From: SIG440 sp045120135
GTDB taxonomy: Bacteria > Bacillota > Clostridia > Monoglobales > Monoglobaceae
Length of the DNA stretch: 64,000 nucleotides
Direction: 5' to 3'
Assembly: GCA_045120135.1 (NCBI GenBank)
Contig: JBGVEN010000001.1
Coordinates: 1-64,000 of the forward strand
Positions 1 to 7,248 of the stretch are shown here, one piece after another. Position 1 is the stretch's first letter. The number at the start of each line of letters is the position of its first letter. The position numbers were made by a program, and so were the translations under genes. The notes beneath the pieces were generated by a model. That model saw only the letters and a program-made list of their open reading frames with translations, ran no database searches and had not been told where the DNA came from.

Positions 1-57
1 CGAACCTATGACCCTCTGCTTGTAAGGCAGATGCTCTCCCAGCTGAGCTATGCGCCC
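1..57 (-). tRNA. tRNA-Val (anticodon UAC), 3' part cut off by window edge
   Basis: On the minus strand the sequence starts GGGCGCA at base 57 and is identical, as far as it goes, to the full copies at 82-157 and 9429-9504. The anticodon loop reads CTTACAA, giving anticodon UAC (valine, GUA). The 3' half of the T arm and the acceptor 3' strand lie beyond base 1. It is the downstream member of a tandem pair, 24 bases after the copy at 82-157, and probably shares that copy's promoter. Confidence 0.93.
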
Positions 58-81
58 ACATAAACCGGTACTTTGAAAAAA

Positions 82-157
82 TGGTGGGCACAATAGGGCT
101 CGAACCTATGACCCTCTGCTTGTAAGGCAGATGCTCTCCCAGCTGAGCTATGCGCCC
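82..157 (-). tRNA. tRNA-Val (anticodon UAC) with encoded CCA
   Basis: Complete cloverleaf on the minus strand. The acceptor stem is GGGCGCA (157 down to 151) paired with TGTGCCC, the D-arm is present, the anticodon stem TCTGC/GCAGA holds loop CTTACAA (anticodon UAC), and the T-arm contains GGTTCGAGCC. The genome encodes CCA at 84-82. It is first in a tandem pair with the copy at 1-57, behind a consensus promoter at 197-225. The wobble U34 of tRNA-Val(UAC) is a known 5-methoxyuridine site in Bacillus, and enzymes for that modification are encoded later in this window. Confidence 0.97.
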
Positions 158-196
158 ATGCTTCAAAATACCGCGCCGATTAAATCAGCAACAATT

Positions 197-225
197 ATTA
201 TACACAACAAATTCCGGTTTGTCAA
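197..225 (-). promoter_or_regulatory. Sigma-A-type promoter for the tandem tRNA-Val genes
   Basis: Read on the minus strand, TTGACA (225-220) and TATAAT (202-197) match the consensus exactly, with a 17-bp spacer. The predicted start near base 190 lies about 33 bases before the first tRNA. Confidence 0.88.
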
Positions 226-268
226 TAAGAATTTTTATTTTTTCTAAAAATTTTATTATTTATAGGCA

Positions 269-296
269 GATTCCGCAGTGAAAACCCCGCGGAATC
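269..296 (-). terminator. Hairpin after the DUF1858 gene, possible terminator
   Basis: GATTCCGC (269-276) pairs perfectly with GCGGAATC (289-296) around a 12-base loop. It lies 30 bases after the stop of the 69-residue gene on the minus strand. No clear T run follows on that strand, so termination is uncertain. Confidence 0.4.
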
Positions 297-325
297 GCTT
301 ATATACCGGAAAATTTCAGAGAATA

Positions 326-535
326 TTATTTGCCCTTTGACGCAAGAAATGCATTGATTTTCTCAACCAGTTCATCAGCATCTGTTCCGTGAACCATGCA
401 TGCCTGTTCAATGCTTTCGCCGCTTGCTGACGGGCAACCAAGGCAATGCATTCCTATCTCAAGAAAGAACGGTGCTGTCTCAGGGTCAAGTCTGAGTACA
501 TCGAGAATAATTGTTTCCTTTGTAATCTGTGTCAT
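326..535 (-). CDS. DUF1858 domain protein (redox-disulfide type)
   Basis: A 69-residue protein made almost entirely of a DUF1858 domain. The diagnostic motif is HCLGCPSA at residues 30-37, a CxxC pair (Cys31, Cys34) after the start Met-x-I-T-K and the LxxDPETAPFFLEIGMHC stretch. The family is found alone or fused to redox and nitrogen-metabolism proteins (it is sometimes called hybrid-cluster-protein-associated); its biochemical role is poorly defined. It is monocistronic: the tRNA pair lies downstream and the long AT-rich gap upstream. A GGAGCGATA-type ribosome site precedes the ATG. Function is not assigned beyond a probable disulfide or metal role of the CxxC. Confidence 0.85.
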   Translation of the reverse strand: MTQITKETIILDVLRLDPETAPFFLEIGMHCLGCPSASGESIEQACMVHGTDADELVEKINAFLASKGK

Positions 536-699
536 TTTTATCGCTCCTTTTTAGTATCTTTATTTATATTTTAACCTGTATAAAGCCAAAACAATCCTAA
601 TTGTATGACCATTTTCATAGTATACTCTATTTTTTTCATATTTGCAAGTGTTTTTTTATTTAAATATTATCTTTCAATATAGCTGTTTTTAAATATAAA

Positions 700-1082
700 C
701 CTTTTCACTCTATCTTAATTTTCGACTTTCCCTTGTCAAAAGCCCCTTATCCATTTCCAGCATTTTTTAACCTCTAAAAAATAATCTAAATTCTACAATC
801 CACTCTTTATTTTTTTATCTCTCTTTTGCCTTCTTGTTTATATTTTCCATTTTCTTGAAATTTATTATTGTAAACCAAATTCACTTTGTTAGCATTTCAA
901 ATAACCCCTTGAATTTATGGGGTTTTCCACCGTTTTTGGCAATTTTCGAGGGTATTTTCAACCTTAAAAAGTTCAAACTGTGGATAATGTGAATAACTCT
1001 GTTAATAACTTATTCTACGCTATTCTTTGTCCACAAGCAATATTATGTAAACCAAAACTATTCGCAAAAGAGGTTTACATAA
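700..1082. other. Candidate replication-origin-like region (DnaA boxes plus AT-rich DNA)
   Basis: The gap between the DUF1858 gene and sigH (536-1163, 628 bp) holds no credible gene. At 979-987 there is an exact DnaA box (TGTGGATAA, reverse of TTATCCACA). It is followed in the same orientation by TGTGAATAA (988-996) and TGTTAATAA (1000-1008), and in opposite orientation by TTGTCCACA (1027-1035). A looser TTATCCATT is at 747-755. Bases 661-840 are very AT-rich and strand-skewed, with 40 C and 8 G on the plus strand. The combination of clustered boxes and an adjacent AT-rich tract is what bacterial origins show. However, dnaA lies 55 kb away, so this is an inference; the boxes could instead mark a DnaA-regulated promoter or titration site. 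Confidence 0.5.
1043..1082. repeat. 11-bp perfect inverted repeat beside the DnaA-box cluster
   Basis: TTATGTAAACC (1043-1053) and GGTTTACATAA (1072-1082) are perfect inverted copies separated by 18 bases. The core GTAAACCAAA of the left arm also occurs as a direct copy near 870-879. No T run follows on either side, so it is not an obvious terminator. It may be a protein site. Confidence 0.7.
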
Positions 1083-1163
1083 TTTCAGAAAATATATTTT
1101 CATTTCCTCTTGACAAGTAATTTTTTCACTGATTTATTTTTAAAAAATAACTAAAAATTTGCT

Positions 1164-1787
1164 TTAAAAGTATTCGAATTTCTCCATTTTCTTCTTGACT
1201 CTTTGGAGTGCATTATCAATCGACTTAGGCGAACGAGATAAAGCAATCGCAATTTCCTGATAGGACTTCCCCTCCATATAGAGTGCCAACACACTTTTTT
1301 CAAGGTTACTGAGGACCTCATTCATTCTTTCACTTAAAAAAGCTGCATTTTCCTTGCTAATAAAAAGATGCTCCGGATCTGCCTCAATCCCGCTTTCCAA
1401 AAGCTCCTCAAGGGCATTTTCGGACTCGCCCTCATATAGCGGGTTGCTCAGTGAAACATAAGAGTTAAGGGGCATATGCTTTTGTCTGGTAGCCGTTTTA
1501 ACCGCAGTGATAATCTGGCGTTTTATGCACAGCTCGGCAAAGCCACGGAACGACGCCTGCTTTTCAGGCGAGAAGTCACGAATCGCCTTAAAAAGCCCTA
1601 TCATCCCCTCCTGAATTATATCCTCCTTGTCCGCACCCACCAGAAAATACATACGGGATTTTGAACGCACAAGGTTTTTATAACGGGCAAGAATGCATTC
1701 GGTTGCAATAACGTCTCCGGCTATTGAAAGCTCAACCAGCTGTTCATCCGAAAGACCGTCATAGTCTACAAAAAATTCCTCCGCCAT
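1164..1787 (-). CDS. sigH: RNA polymerase sigma-H factor
   Basis: A 207-residue sigma-70 family protein matching the sporulation/stationary-phase factor sigma-H (Spo0H). Region 2 contains the core-binding and -10 recognition stretch around DIIQEGMIGLFKAIRDF (residues about 56-72). The C-terminal region 4.2 helix-turn-helix is around SYQEIAIALSRSPKSIDNAL. In endospore formers sigma-H directs early sporulation genes. It follows ackA on the same strand but is separated by a hairpin terminator at 1822-1845, so it may have its own promoter. The ATG is preceded by GGAGGGGATAAG. Length is typical. Confidence 0.95.
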   Translation of the reverse strand: MAEEFFVDYDGLSDEQLVELSIAGDVIATECILARYKNLVRSKSRMYFLVGADKEDIIQEGMIGLFKAIRDFSPEKQASFRGFAELCIKRQIITAVKTATRQKHMPLNSYVSLSNPLYEGESENALEELLESGIEADPEHLFISKENAAFLSERMNEVLSNLEKSVLALYMEGKSYQEIAIALSRSPKSIDNALQRVKKKMEKFEYF

Positions 1788-1816
1788 CTTATCCCCTCCA
1801 TTTATCTCAAAATAGG

Positions 1817-1845
1817 TAAAAAGGGCTGCCTATACAGACAGCCCT
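1817..1845 (-). terminator. Terminator between ackA and sigH
   Basis: On the minus strand AGGGCTG and CAGCCCT (1845-1839 and 1828-1822) form a stem and are followed directly by five T residues. It lies 15 bases past the ackA stop. Confidence 0.75.
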
Positions 1846-1859
1846 GATTTGCTTATAGT

Positions 1860-3059
1860 TTATTTTACAAGTTCAAGAGTTTCCTTTGCAATCATAAGTT
1901 CTTCGTTAGTCGGAACAACCAGAACCTTAACCTTTGAATCAGCAGCAGAAATATCCATCTGTACGCCACGGATTGCCTTTTCGTTCTTTTCAGCATCAAC
2001 CTTGATACCGAATGCTTCGAGGTTCTTTGTGATAGCATCACGCATAACAGGAGTATTCTCGCCGATACCTGCAGTAAATACAATCACATCAACGCCGCCC
2101 ATCTTAACCATATAAGAACCGATGAACTTTCTTACACTTTCAACAAACATATCAAGGGCAAGTGCTGCTCTGTCATTACCTTCTGCCTGAGCTGCCTCAA
2201 GATCACGGAAGTCAGAGCTTACACCAGAGATACCCTGAACACCGGATTTCTTGTTAAGGAGGCTGTCAACTGCATCAACAGTCATATTCTCAGCTTCAGC
2301 AATGAATTTAACAATAGCAGGGTCAATATCACCGCAGCGGGTACCCATAACCACACCTGCGAGAGGAGTGAAGCCCATTGATGTGTCAACAGACTTTCCG
2401 CCGTCAACAGCGGTAATACTTGAACCGTTACCCATATGACAGGTAATCATCTTGATATCCTCAGGCTTTTTGCCGAGCATCTTTGCAGCTTCCTGTGCAA
2501 CATACTTGTGTGATGTGCCGTGGAAGCCGTATCTTCTGATTTTGTGCTTTTCGTAAAGCTCGTAGGGAACAGCGTACATATACGCTTCCTTTGTCATTGT
2601 CTGGTGGAAAGCTGTGTCAAATACAGCTACCTGAGGAACGCCGGGCATTGCTGCCTCACACGCTGCAATACCGATAAGGTTTGCAGGATTGTGGAGAGGA
2701 GCAAGGGGAACACAAGCTTCAACAGCCTTTTTAACATCTGCGTCAATGATAACAGACTTACTGAAAGTCTCGCCGCCGTGAACAACTCTGTGTCCAACAG
2801 CTGAGATTTCGTCCATGCTTGCAATTACGCCGTGATTTGCATCTGTAAGTGCATCAAGCACCATACGGATTGCATCTGAATGATCCTTCATATCCTGAGC
2901 AATAACAATCTTTTCACCGCCTGCAGGAGTATGATTAAGCTTTGATTCCGCAATGCCTATTCTTTCACAAAGTCCCTTTGCAAGAACCTGTTCGGTATCC
3001 ATATCAATAAGCTGATACTTAAGTGATGAACTACCCGCATTAATAACCAAAATTTTCAT
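1860..3059 (-). CDS. ackA: Acetate kinase
   Basis: Converts acetyl phosphate plus ADP to acetate plus ATP, the energy-yielding step of acetate fermentation in the cytoplasm. It is a 399-residue protein with all family landmarks: N-terminal VINAGSSSLKY (5-15), HRVVHGG (90-96), the catalytic Asp in FDTAFHQTM (Asp148), FHGTSHKYV (179-187), the phosphate loop HMGNGSS (208-214) and GENTPV near the C-terminus. It lies 70 bp downstream of pta on the same strand, the usual pta-ackA pairing, in which the two enzymes act in sequence. AAAGGATG precedes the ATG. Confidence 0.98.
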   Translation of the reverse strand: MKILVINAGSSSLKYQLIDMDTEQVLAKGLCERIGIAESKLNHTPAGGEKIVIAQDMKDHSDAIRMVLDALTDANHGVIASMDEISAVGHRVVHGGETFSKSVIIDADVKKAVEACVPLAPLHNPANLIGIAACEAAMPGVPQVAVFDTAFHQTMTKEAYMYAVPYELYEKHKIRRYGFHGTSHKYVAQEAAKMLGKKPEDIKMITCHMGNGSSITAVDGGKSVDTSMGFTPLAGVVMGTRCGDIDPAIVKFIAEAENMTVDAVDSLLNKKSGVQGISGVSSDFRDLEAAQAEGNDRAALALDMFVESVRKFIGSYMVKMGGVDVIVFTAGIGENTPVMRDAITKNLEAFGIKVDAEKNEKAIRGVQMDISAADSKVKVLVVPTNEELMIAKETLELVK

Positions 3060-3129
3060 AGTTTAACATCCTTTCTTATAAGGGGCATTATGCACTATTT
3101 TGTACATACAGCCCTCTCGCTATTCAATT

Positions 3130-4128
3130 TTACTGAGCCTGAGCCTGAACGCAGGTGATTGCAACAACGCCAACAATATCATCAGCACTGCAGCCTCTGG
3201 AGAGGTCGTTGATAGGCATTGCGATACCCTGTGTAACAGGGCCGTAAGCTTCTGCCTTTGCAAGTCTCTGAGCCAGCTTGTAGCCAATGTTACCTGCATC
3301 AAGGTCGGGGAATACAAGAACATTTGCATGACCTGCAACCGAGCTTCCCGGAGCCTTTGATTCGCCAATTTCAGGAACAATTGCAGCGTCAAGCTGAAGC
3401 TCGCCGTCTACTTTCAGTTCGGGGTTCTGCTCCTTACAGATTCTTGTTGCTTCAACAACCTTTGTCACATCGTCGTGCTTTGCACTGCCCATTGTTGAGT
3501 GTGAAAGCATTGCAACAATTGCTTCCTCCTGAACGAGAAGCTCAAATGATTCAGCAGAGCAAGCTGCGATTGCAGCAAGTTCTTCAGAATTGGGGTTCTG
3601 AACAAGACCGCTGTCAGCAAATACGAATGTACCATTCGCACCGTATTCGCAATCCGGAACAACCATAAGGAAGAAGGCTGAAACCAGCTTTGTGCCCGGC
3701 TTTGTCTTAATAATCTGAAGGCTGGGTCTCAGAGTATTTGCTGTTGAATGGCAAGCACCCGAAACAACACCATCAGCATCGCCTGCCTTAACCATAAGGC
3801 ACGCATAGTACATATAGTCACCAAGAGCTGTTTCCTTAGCCTGTTCGTAGGTAAGGCCCTTGGACTTTCTCAGCTCAACAAAGAGGTTGAGATATTCTTC
3901 TGTCTTTTCGTATGTATAGGGGTCGATGATTGTAGCACCGGTTATGTCATAGCCCTTGCTGTACTTTTCAACTTCTTCGGGAGTACCTACAATAATAATG
4001 TTGGCAAAATCCTCCTTAAGAATTTTTTCAGCTGCCTCATAAATTCTGGCATCCATTGATTCGGGAAGAACGATGGTCTTTTTGTCAGACTTAGCTCTTG
4101 CCTTTATTGTGTCTAAAAACTTACTCAT
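3130..4128 (-). CDS. pta: Phosphate acetyltransferase
   Basis: Transfers the acetyl group of acetyl-CoA to phosphate, giving acetyl phosphate for AckA. The 332 residues form one PTA_PTB domain, the short clostridial form without the N-terminal regulatory domains of the enterobacterial enzyme. Recognisable stretches are TIVLPESMDARIYEAA near the N-terminus, VSGACHSTANTLRP around residue 125 and the C-terminal QGIAMPINDLSRGCS. It is the first gene of the pta-ackA unit, with a promoter at 4178-4206 and the ribosome site GGAGGCGG before the ATG. Confidence 0.97.
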   Translation of the reverse strand: MSKFLDTIKARAKSDKKTIVLPESMDARIYEAAEKILKEDFANIIIVGTPEEVEKYSKGYDITGATIIDPYTYEKTEEYLNLFVELRKSKGLTYEQAKETALGDYMYYACLMVKAGDADGVVSGACHSTANTLRPSLQIIKTKPGTKLVSAFFLMVVPDCEYGANGTFVFADSGLVQNPNSEELAAIAACSAESFELLVQEEAIVAMLSHSTMGSAKHDDVTKVVEATRICKEQNPELKVDGELQLDAAIVPEIGESKAPGSSVAGHANVLVFPDLDAGNIGYKLAQRLAKAEAYGPVTQGIAMPINDLSRGCSADDIVGVVAITCVQAQAQ

Positions 4129-4177
4129 ATTCCGCCTCCGTTATATAATATAAGATATTAAAAATTTTCCACCTGAT

Positions 4178-4206
4178 ATTATACACCAATATTCCAAGAT
4201 ATGCAA
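4178..4206 (-). promoter_or_regulatory. Promoter of pta-ackA
   Basis: Minus-strand TTGCAT (4206-4201) and TATAAT (4183-4178) with a 17-bp spacer, about 50 bp before the pta start. Confidence 0.72.
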
Positions 4207-4294
4207 GAAAAAAACCAAATTTTTTATTTTTTTACTGTAAAACCCTTTTTTTTGAATAGAAAATGGAGTATAATACTAAAAAAGAGGTGAGCAA

Positions 4295-5440
4295 ATGAAG
4301 GTTGCAGCGATTATCTGCGAATATAACCCGTTCCATAACGGTCATAAATTCCATATCGAAGAAACACGCCGCAAAACCGGTGTAGATGCAGTTGTTGCCA
4401 TAATGAGCGGCAACTTTGTTCAGCGTGGTGATGTAGCAGTATTTCCAAAAAATCTCCGCGCACAAGCGGCAATTAATGGCGGTGCAGATTTGGTGCTTGA
4501 GCTTCCCGTACCTTTTGCCACCGGTTCTGCCGAATTCTTTGCACAAGGTGCAGTAAGAATTCTTGACGCTCTTGGCTTTGTTGATTACCTTTCATTTGGC
4601 GCAGAATGTAGCAATTCAGAAAAACTACTTGAACTTGCAGACCTTTTTGCAAACGAGCCTCCGGAATTTGCCAACCTGATAAAATTATATTCAAAAGACG
4701 GGCTTTCATTCCCCTCAGCACGTGCAAAAGCTGCAACAGAATTTGCCATAGCTGATGCCGGAGAAATACTTTCTTCGCCCAACAATATTTTGGGTATAGA
4801 ATACTGCAAGGCACTTTTGAAACTAAACAGCAAAATTAAACCTTGCATTATAGAGCGCACCGGTGCCGGTCACGATACCGAAGATACCCACGGCAGTATA
4901 GCCTCTGCATCATTTATCCGCAAACTATTGACAGATAGCGACATCTGTAGTGCATTTTCTTTTATGCCTGAATTTGCAGAAGAAATATTTAAGAATGAGC
5001 CTCTTCATTCCATCAAAGCTATCGAAAATGCAATTTTATGCGAACTGATAAAAACTCCTGTCCATAAGTTACAGGCAATATCCGATGTTACGGAGGGACT
5101 TGAAAACCGAATTAAGGATGCAGTACTTTGTGCGAACAACCTTGATGAGCTGATTGGATTGGTAAAAACAAAACGCTACACTCACAGCCGTGTACGACGG
5201 ATTATCCTCTCGTCATTCTTAGGAATAACCGACAACGACCGAAAATCACCGCCCCGATATATAAAAATTCTTAACCATAATGAAACCGGTCAAAAACTGA
5301 TTGCCGCCGCTAAAAAAACGGCAACACTCCCTATTGTTCGCAATACCTCGCAGGTTAATAAACTTAATGTTCCTGAAATAAAAGAATTATGGGAACGGGA
5401 ACGAATTTTTGATAAAATCTATGAAATGACGAAAGTTTAA
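4295..5440 (+). CDS. tmcAL: tRNA(Met) cytidine acetate ligase
   Basis: TmcAL (former YlbM) uses ATP and acetate to form N4-acetylcytidine at the wobble C34 of elongator tRNA-Met. The protein has 381 residues. The nucleotidyltransferase signature EYNPFHNGHKFH lies at residues 9-20 (HIGH-like His14 and His17), followed by MSGNFVQRGD near residue 40 and GADLVLELPV near 63. It is divergent from pta, whose product acetyl phosphate is interconverted with acetate; the metabolic link is only suggestive. Start chosen at the ATG after AAAGAGGTGAGCAA; a TATAAT at 4269-4274 gives a possible -10 with a poor -35. Confidence 0.95.
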   Translation: MKVAAIICEYNPFHNGHKFHIEETRRKTGVDAVVAIMSGNFVQRGDVAVFPKNLRAQAAINGGADLVLELPVPFATGSAEFFAQGAVRILDALGFVDYLSFGAECSNSEKLLELADLFANEPPEFANLIKLYSKDGLSFPSARAKAATEFAIADAGEILSSPNNILGIEYCKALLKLNSKIKPCIIERTGAGHDTEDTHGSIASASFIRKLLTDSDICSAFSFMPEFAEEIFKNEPLHSIKAIENAILCELIKTPVHKLQAISDVTEGLENRIKDAVLCANNLDELIGLVKTKRYTHSRVRRIILSSFLGITDNDRKSPPRYIKILNHNETGQKLIAAAKKTATLPIVRNTSQVNKLNVPEIKELWERERIFDKIYEMTKV

Positions 5441-5466
5441 AGGCGTGCATTGCACGCCTTTTTTAT
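5439..5466. terminator. Bidirectional terminator between tmcAL and ybaK
   Basis: AAAGGCGTGCA (5439-5449) pairs with TGCACGCCTTT (5451-5461) and is flanked by A and T runs, so it can end both convergent genes. It overlaps the first two bases of the ybaK stop. Confidence 0.88.
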
Positions 5467-5930
5467 TCCGCAACTTCTTCTATCTTAAATTTTATCACTT
5501 TTTCTAAATCTGCAAGCGACATTTCCACTTGACAGCCAATTTTGCCGGCGCTGAATATTATGGTATCAAAGTTCTTTGCACTTTCATCAATTACGGTTGT
5601 AAAGAACTTCTTCATACCGATTGGTGAACAACCTCCGTGAACATAGCCGGTAAGAGGCAGAAGTTCTTTTGATTTGAGCATTTCTATCTTCTTTTCTCCC
5701 ACCGCCTTTGCCGCTTTTTTTAAATCAAGCTCGCAGGGCGCAGGAACAACAAAAACATAATTCTTTTTGCTTGCCGCAACCGTAACAAGTGTTTTGAAAA
5801 CCTGATAAGGATTTTGCCCTAAAACACTTGCAATCTCCATACCACTGATAGCCTCATCACAAGGATAGGAATATTCCTTATGCGGTATTTTCTTTTGGTC
5901 GAGTATACGCATTACATTGGTTTTTTCCAT
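5463..5930 (-). CDS. ybaK: Cys-tRNA(Pro)/Cys-tRNA(Cys) deacylase, YbaK/EbsC family
   Basis: A YbaK-type trans-editing domain protein of 155 residues that hydrolyses mischarged Cys-tRNA(Pro) in studied members. Family features are the PHKEYSYP N-terminal strand, VFKTLVTVAASKKNYVFVVPA, the conserved lysine-rich LDLKKAAKAVGEKKIEML and the GYVHGGCSPIGMKK loop. I chose the second ATG (5930) because AAAAGGTG is spaced six bases before it; the first ATG at 5939 sits almost on top of that site. It lies downstream of rarA, past a hairpin terminator at 5951-5974, and is convergent with tmcAL. Confidence 0.92.
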   Translation of the reverse strand: MEKTNVMRILDQKKIPHKEYSYPCDEAISGMEIASVLGQNPYQVFKTLVTVAASKKNYVFVVPAPCELDLKKAAKAVGEKKIEMLKSKELLPLTGYVHGGCSPIGMKKFFTTVIDESAKNFDTIIFSAGKIGCQVEMSLADLEKVIKFKIEEVAE

Positions 5931-5950
5931 AACATTCACCTTTTAAAATC

Positions 5951-5974
5951 AAAGCCGGACATCTGTCCGGCTTT
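5951..5974 (-). terminator. Hairpin terminator between rarA and ybaK
   Basis: AAAGCCGGACA (5951-5961) pairs with TGTCCGGCTTT (5964-5974) around a two-base centre. A T-rich stretch follows on the minus strand. The GCCGGACA core recurs in the rodA/cca terminator at 19264-19289. Confidence 0.75.
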
Positions 5975-5976
5975 TC

Positions 5977-7248
5977 CTATTTCTGATTTTTTATTTTGTC
6001 CCAGTATTCCTTTGCTGCCTGCTCGTTCTTGTTAGGACCGTATTCATAATACTTCTTGTCCTTTATCTTATCGGGCAGGTATTGCTGTTTTACATAGTGA
6101 TTGGGAAAGTCGTGCGGATACAGATAATTCTGTCCCTTTGCCACATCTCCCTCGCCGTCATAATGCTTATTCTGCAGCTGTCTTGGAATTTCACCGGTAT
6201 CCATTTTTTCTATGTCGGCAAGAGCCATATCAAGTGCAATGTGTGCCGAATTGGACTTAGGTGCAGTTGCAAGCAGGACCGCCGCATCACCGAGCGGTAT
6301 TCTCGCCTCGGGGAGTCCCAGCATAAGTGCGCTGTCAACACACGCCTTGACAATAGGGATTGCCATAGGGTACGCAAGACCAATATCCTCCGCCGCTATA
6401 ACCATAAGACGTCTGCACGCTGTCTGTAAATCTTCTGCCGCAATCAGCCGTGCAAGATAATGTACCGCCGCATCCGGGTCGGAGCCACGGATTGACTTTT
6501 GCAAAGCACTCATCACATCATACTGGCTATCACCCGACTTATCGTAGCGAAACGCCTTTTTCTGGGTACATTGTTCCGCCGCATTCATATCAATCGTCAG
6601 GTTTCCATCGGCATCAGGCTTTGCATAAATCACCGCAAGCTCCAAGGAATTAAGAGCCTTACGCACATCGCCGCACGCTTTTTCTGAAATATGCAAAAGT
6701 GCTTCATCGTCTGCCGAAATTGCGCCCGAAAAATCCTCATTCATAAGCTCAATTCCACGCCGGAGAGCCTTTACAATCTCATTTGCCGAAACCGGCTTGA
6801 ATTCAAAAACCACACTGCGGCTGAGCACCGCATTATATACATAAAAATACGGGTTTTCAGTAGTGCTGGCAATGAGAGTTATTTTGCCGTTTTCAGTATA
6901 TTCAAGGAGTGACTGCTGCTGTTTTTTGTTGAAGTTCTGAATTTCGTCCAGGTACAGAAGTATTCCGTTTTGTCCCTCAAAGGTCTCGGTCTGGGCACAT
7001 ACATCACGAATATCGCTGACCGATGCAGTTGTGGCGTTCAGCTTATATAGCGCTTTGCCACTGACCTTGGCAAGGATATTTGCAACCGTTGTCTTGCCCG
7101 TGCCCGATGGACCGTAGAAAATCATATTAGGAACATTTCCCGACCGTGCAATTCCTGTTAAAACCTTATCTTCACCAATAAGATGCCGTTGACCTACCAC
7201 CTCATCAAGAGTTTCGGGTCTGAGCCTGTCCGCAAGCGGCTTACTCAT
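5977..7248 (-). CDS. rarA: Replication-associated recombination protein A (AAA+ ATPase)
   Basis: RarA/MgsA is a clamp-loader-like AAA+ protein that acts at stalled replication forks. Counting from the chosen start, Walker A GPSGTGKT is at residues 46-53 and Walker B LYLDEIQ at about 98-104. The arginine-finger region and the C-terminal MgsA_C domain, ending near LYPHDFPNHYVKQQYLP, follow. I use the ATG at 7248 (MSKPLADRLRPETL), which matches family N-termini and overlaps the glyA stop by 8 bp; an upstream in-frame ATG at 7275 would add nine residues. Neither has a strong ribosome site, suggesting translation coupled to glyA. Confidence 0.95.
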   Translation of the reverse strand: MSKPLADRLRPETLDEVVGQRHLIGEDKVLTGIARSGNVPNMIFYGPSGTGKTTVANILAKVSGKALYKLNATTASVSDIRDVCAQTETFEGQNGILLYLDEIQNFNKKQQQSLLEYTENGKITLIASTTENPYFYVYNAVLSRSVVFEFKPVSANEIVKALRRGIELMNEDFSGAISADDEALLHISEKACGDVRKALNSLELAVIYAKPDADGNLTIDMNAAEQCTQKKAFRYDKSGDSQYDVMSALQKSIRGSDPDAAVHYLARLIAAEDLQTACRRLMVIAAEDIGLAYPMAIPIVKACVDSALMLGLPEARIPLGDAAVLLATAPKSNSAHIALDMALADIEKMDTGEIPRQLQNKHYDGEGDVAKGQNYLYPHDFPNHYVKQQYLPDKIKDKKYYEYGPNKNEQAAKEYWDKIKNQK

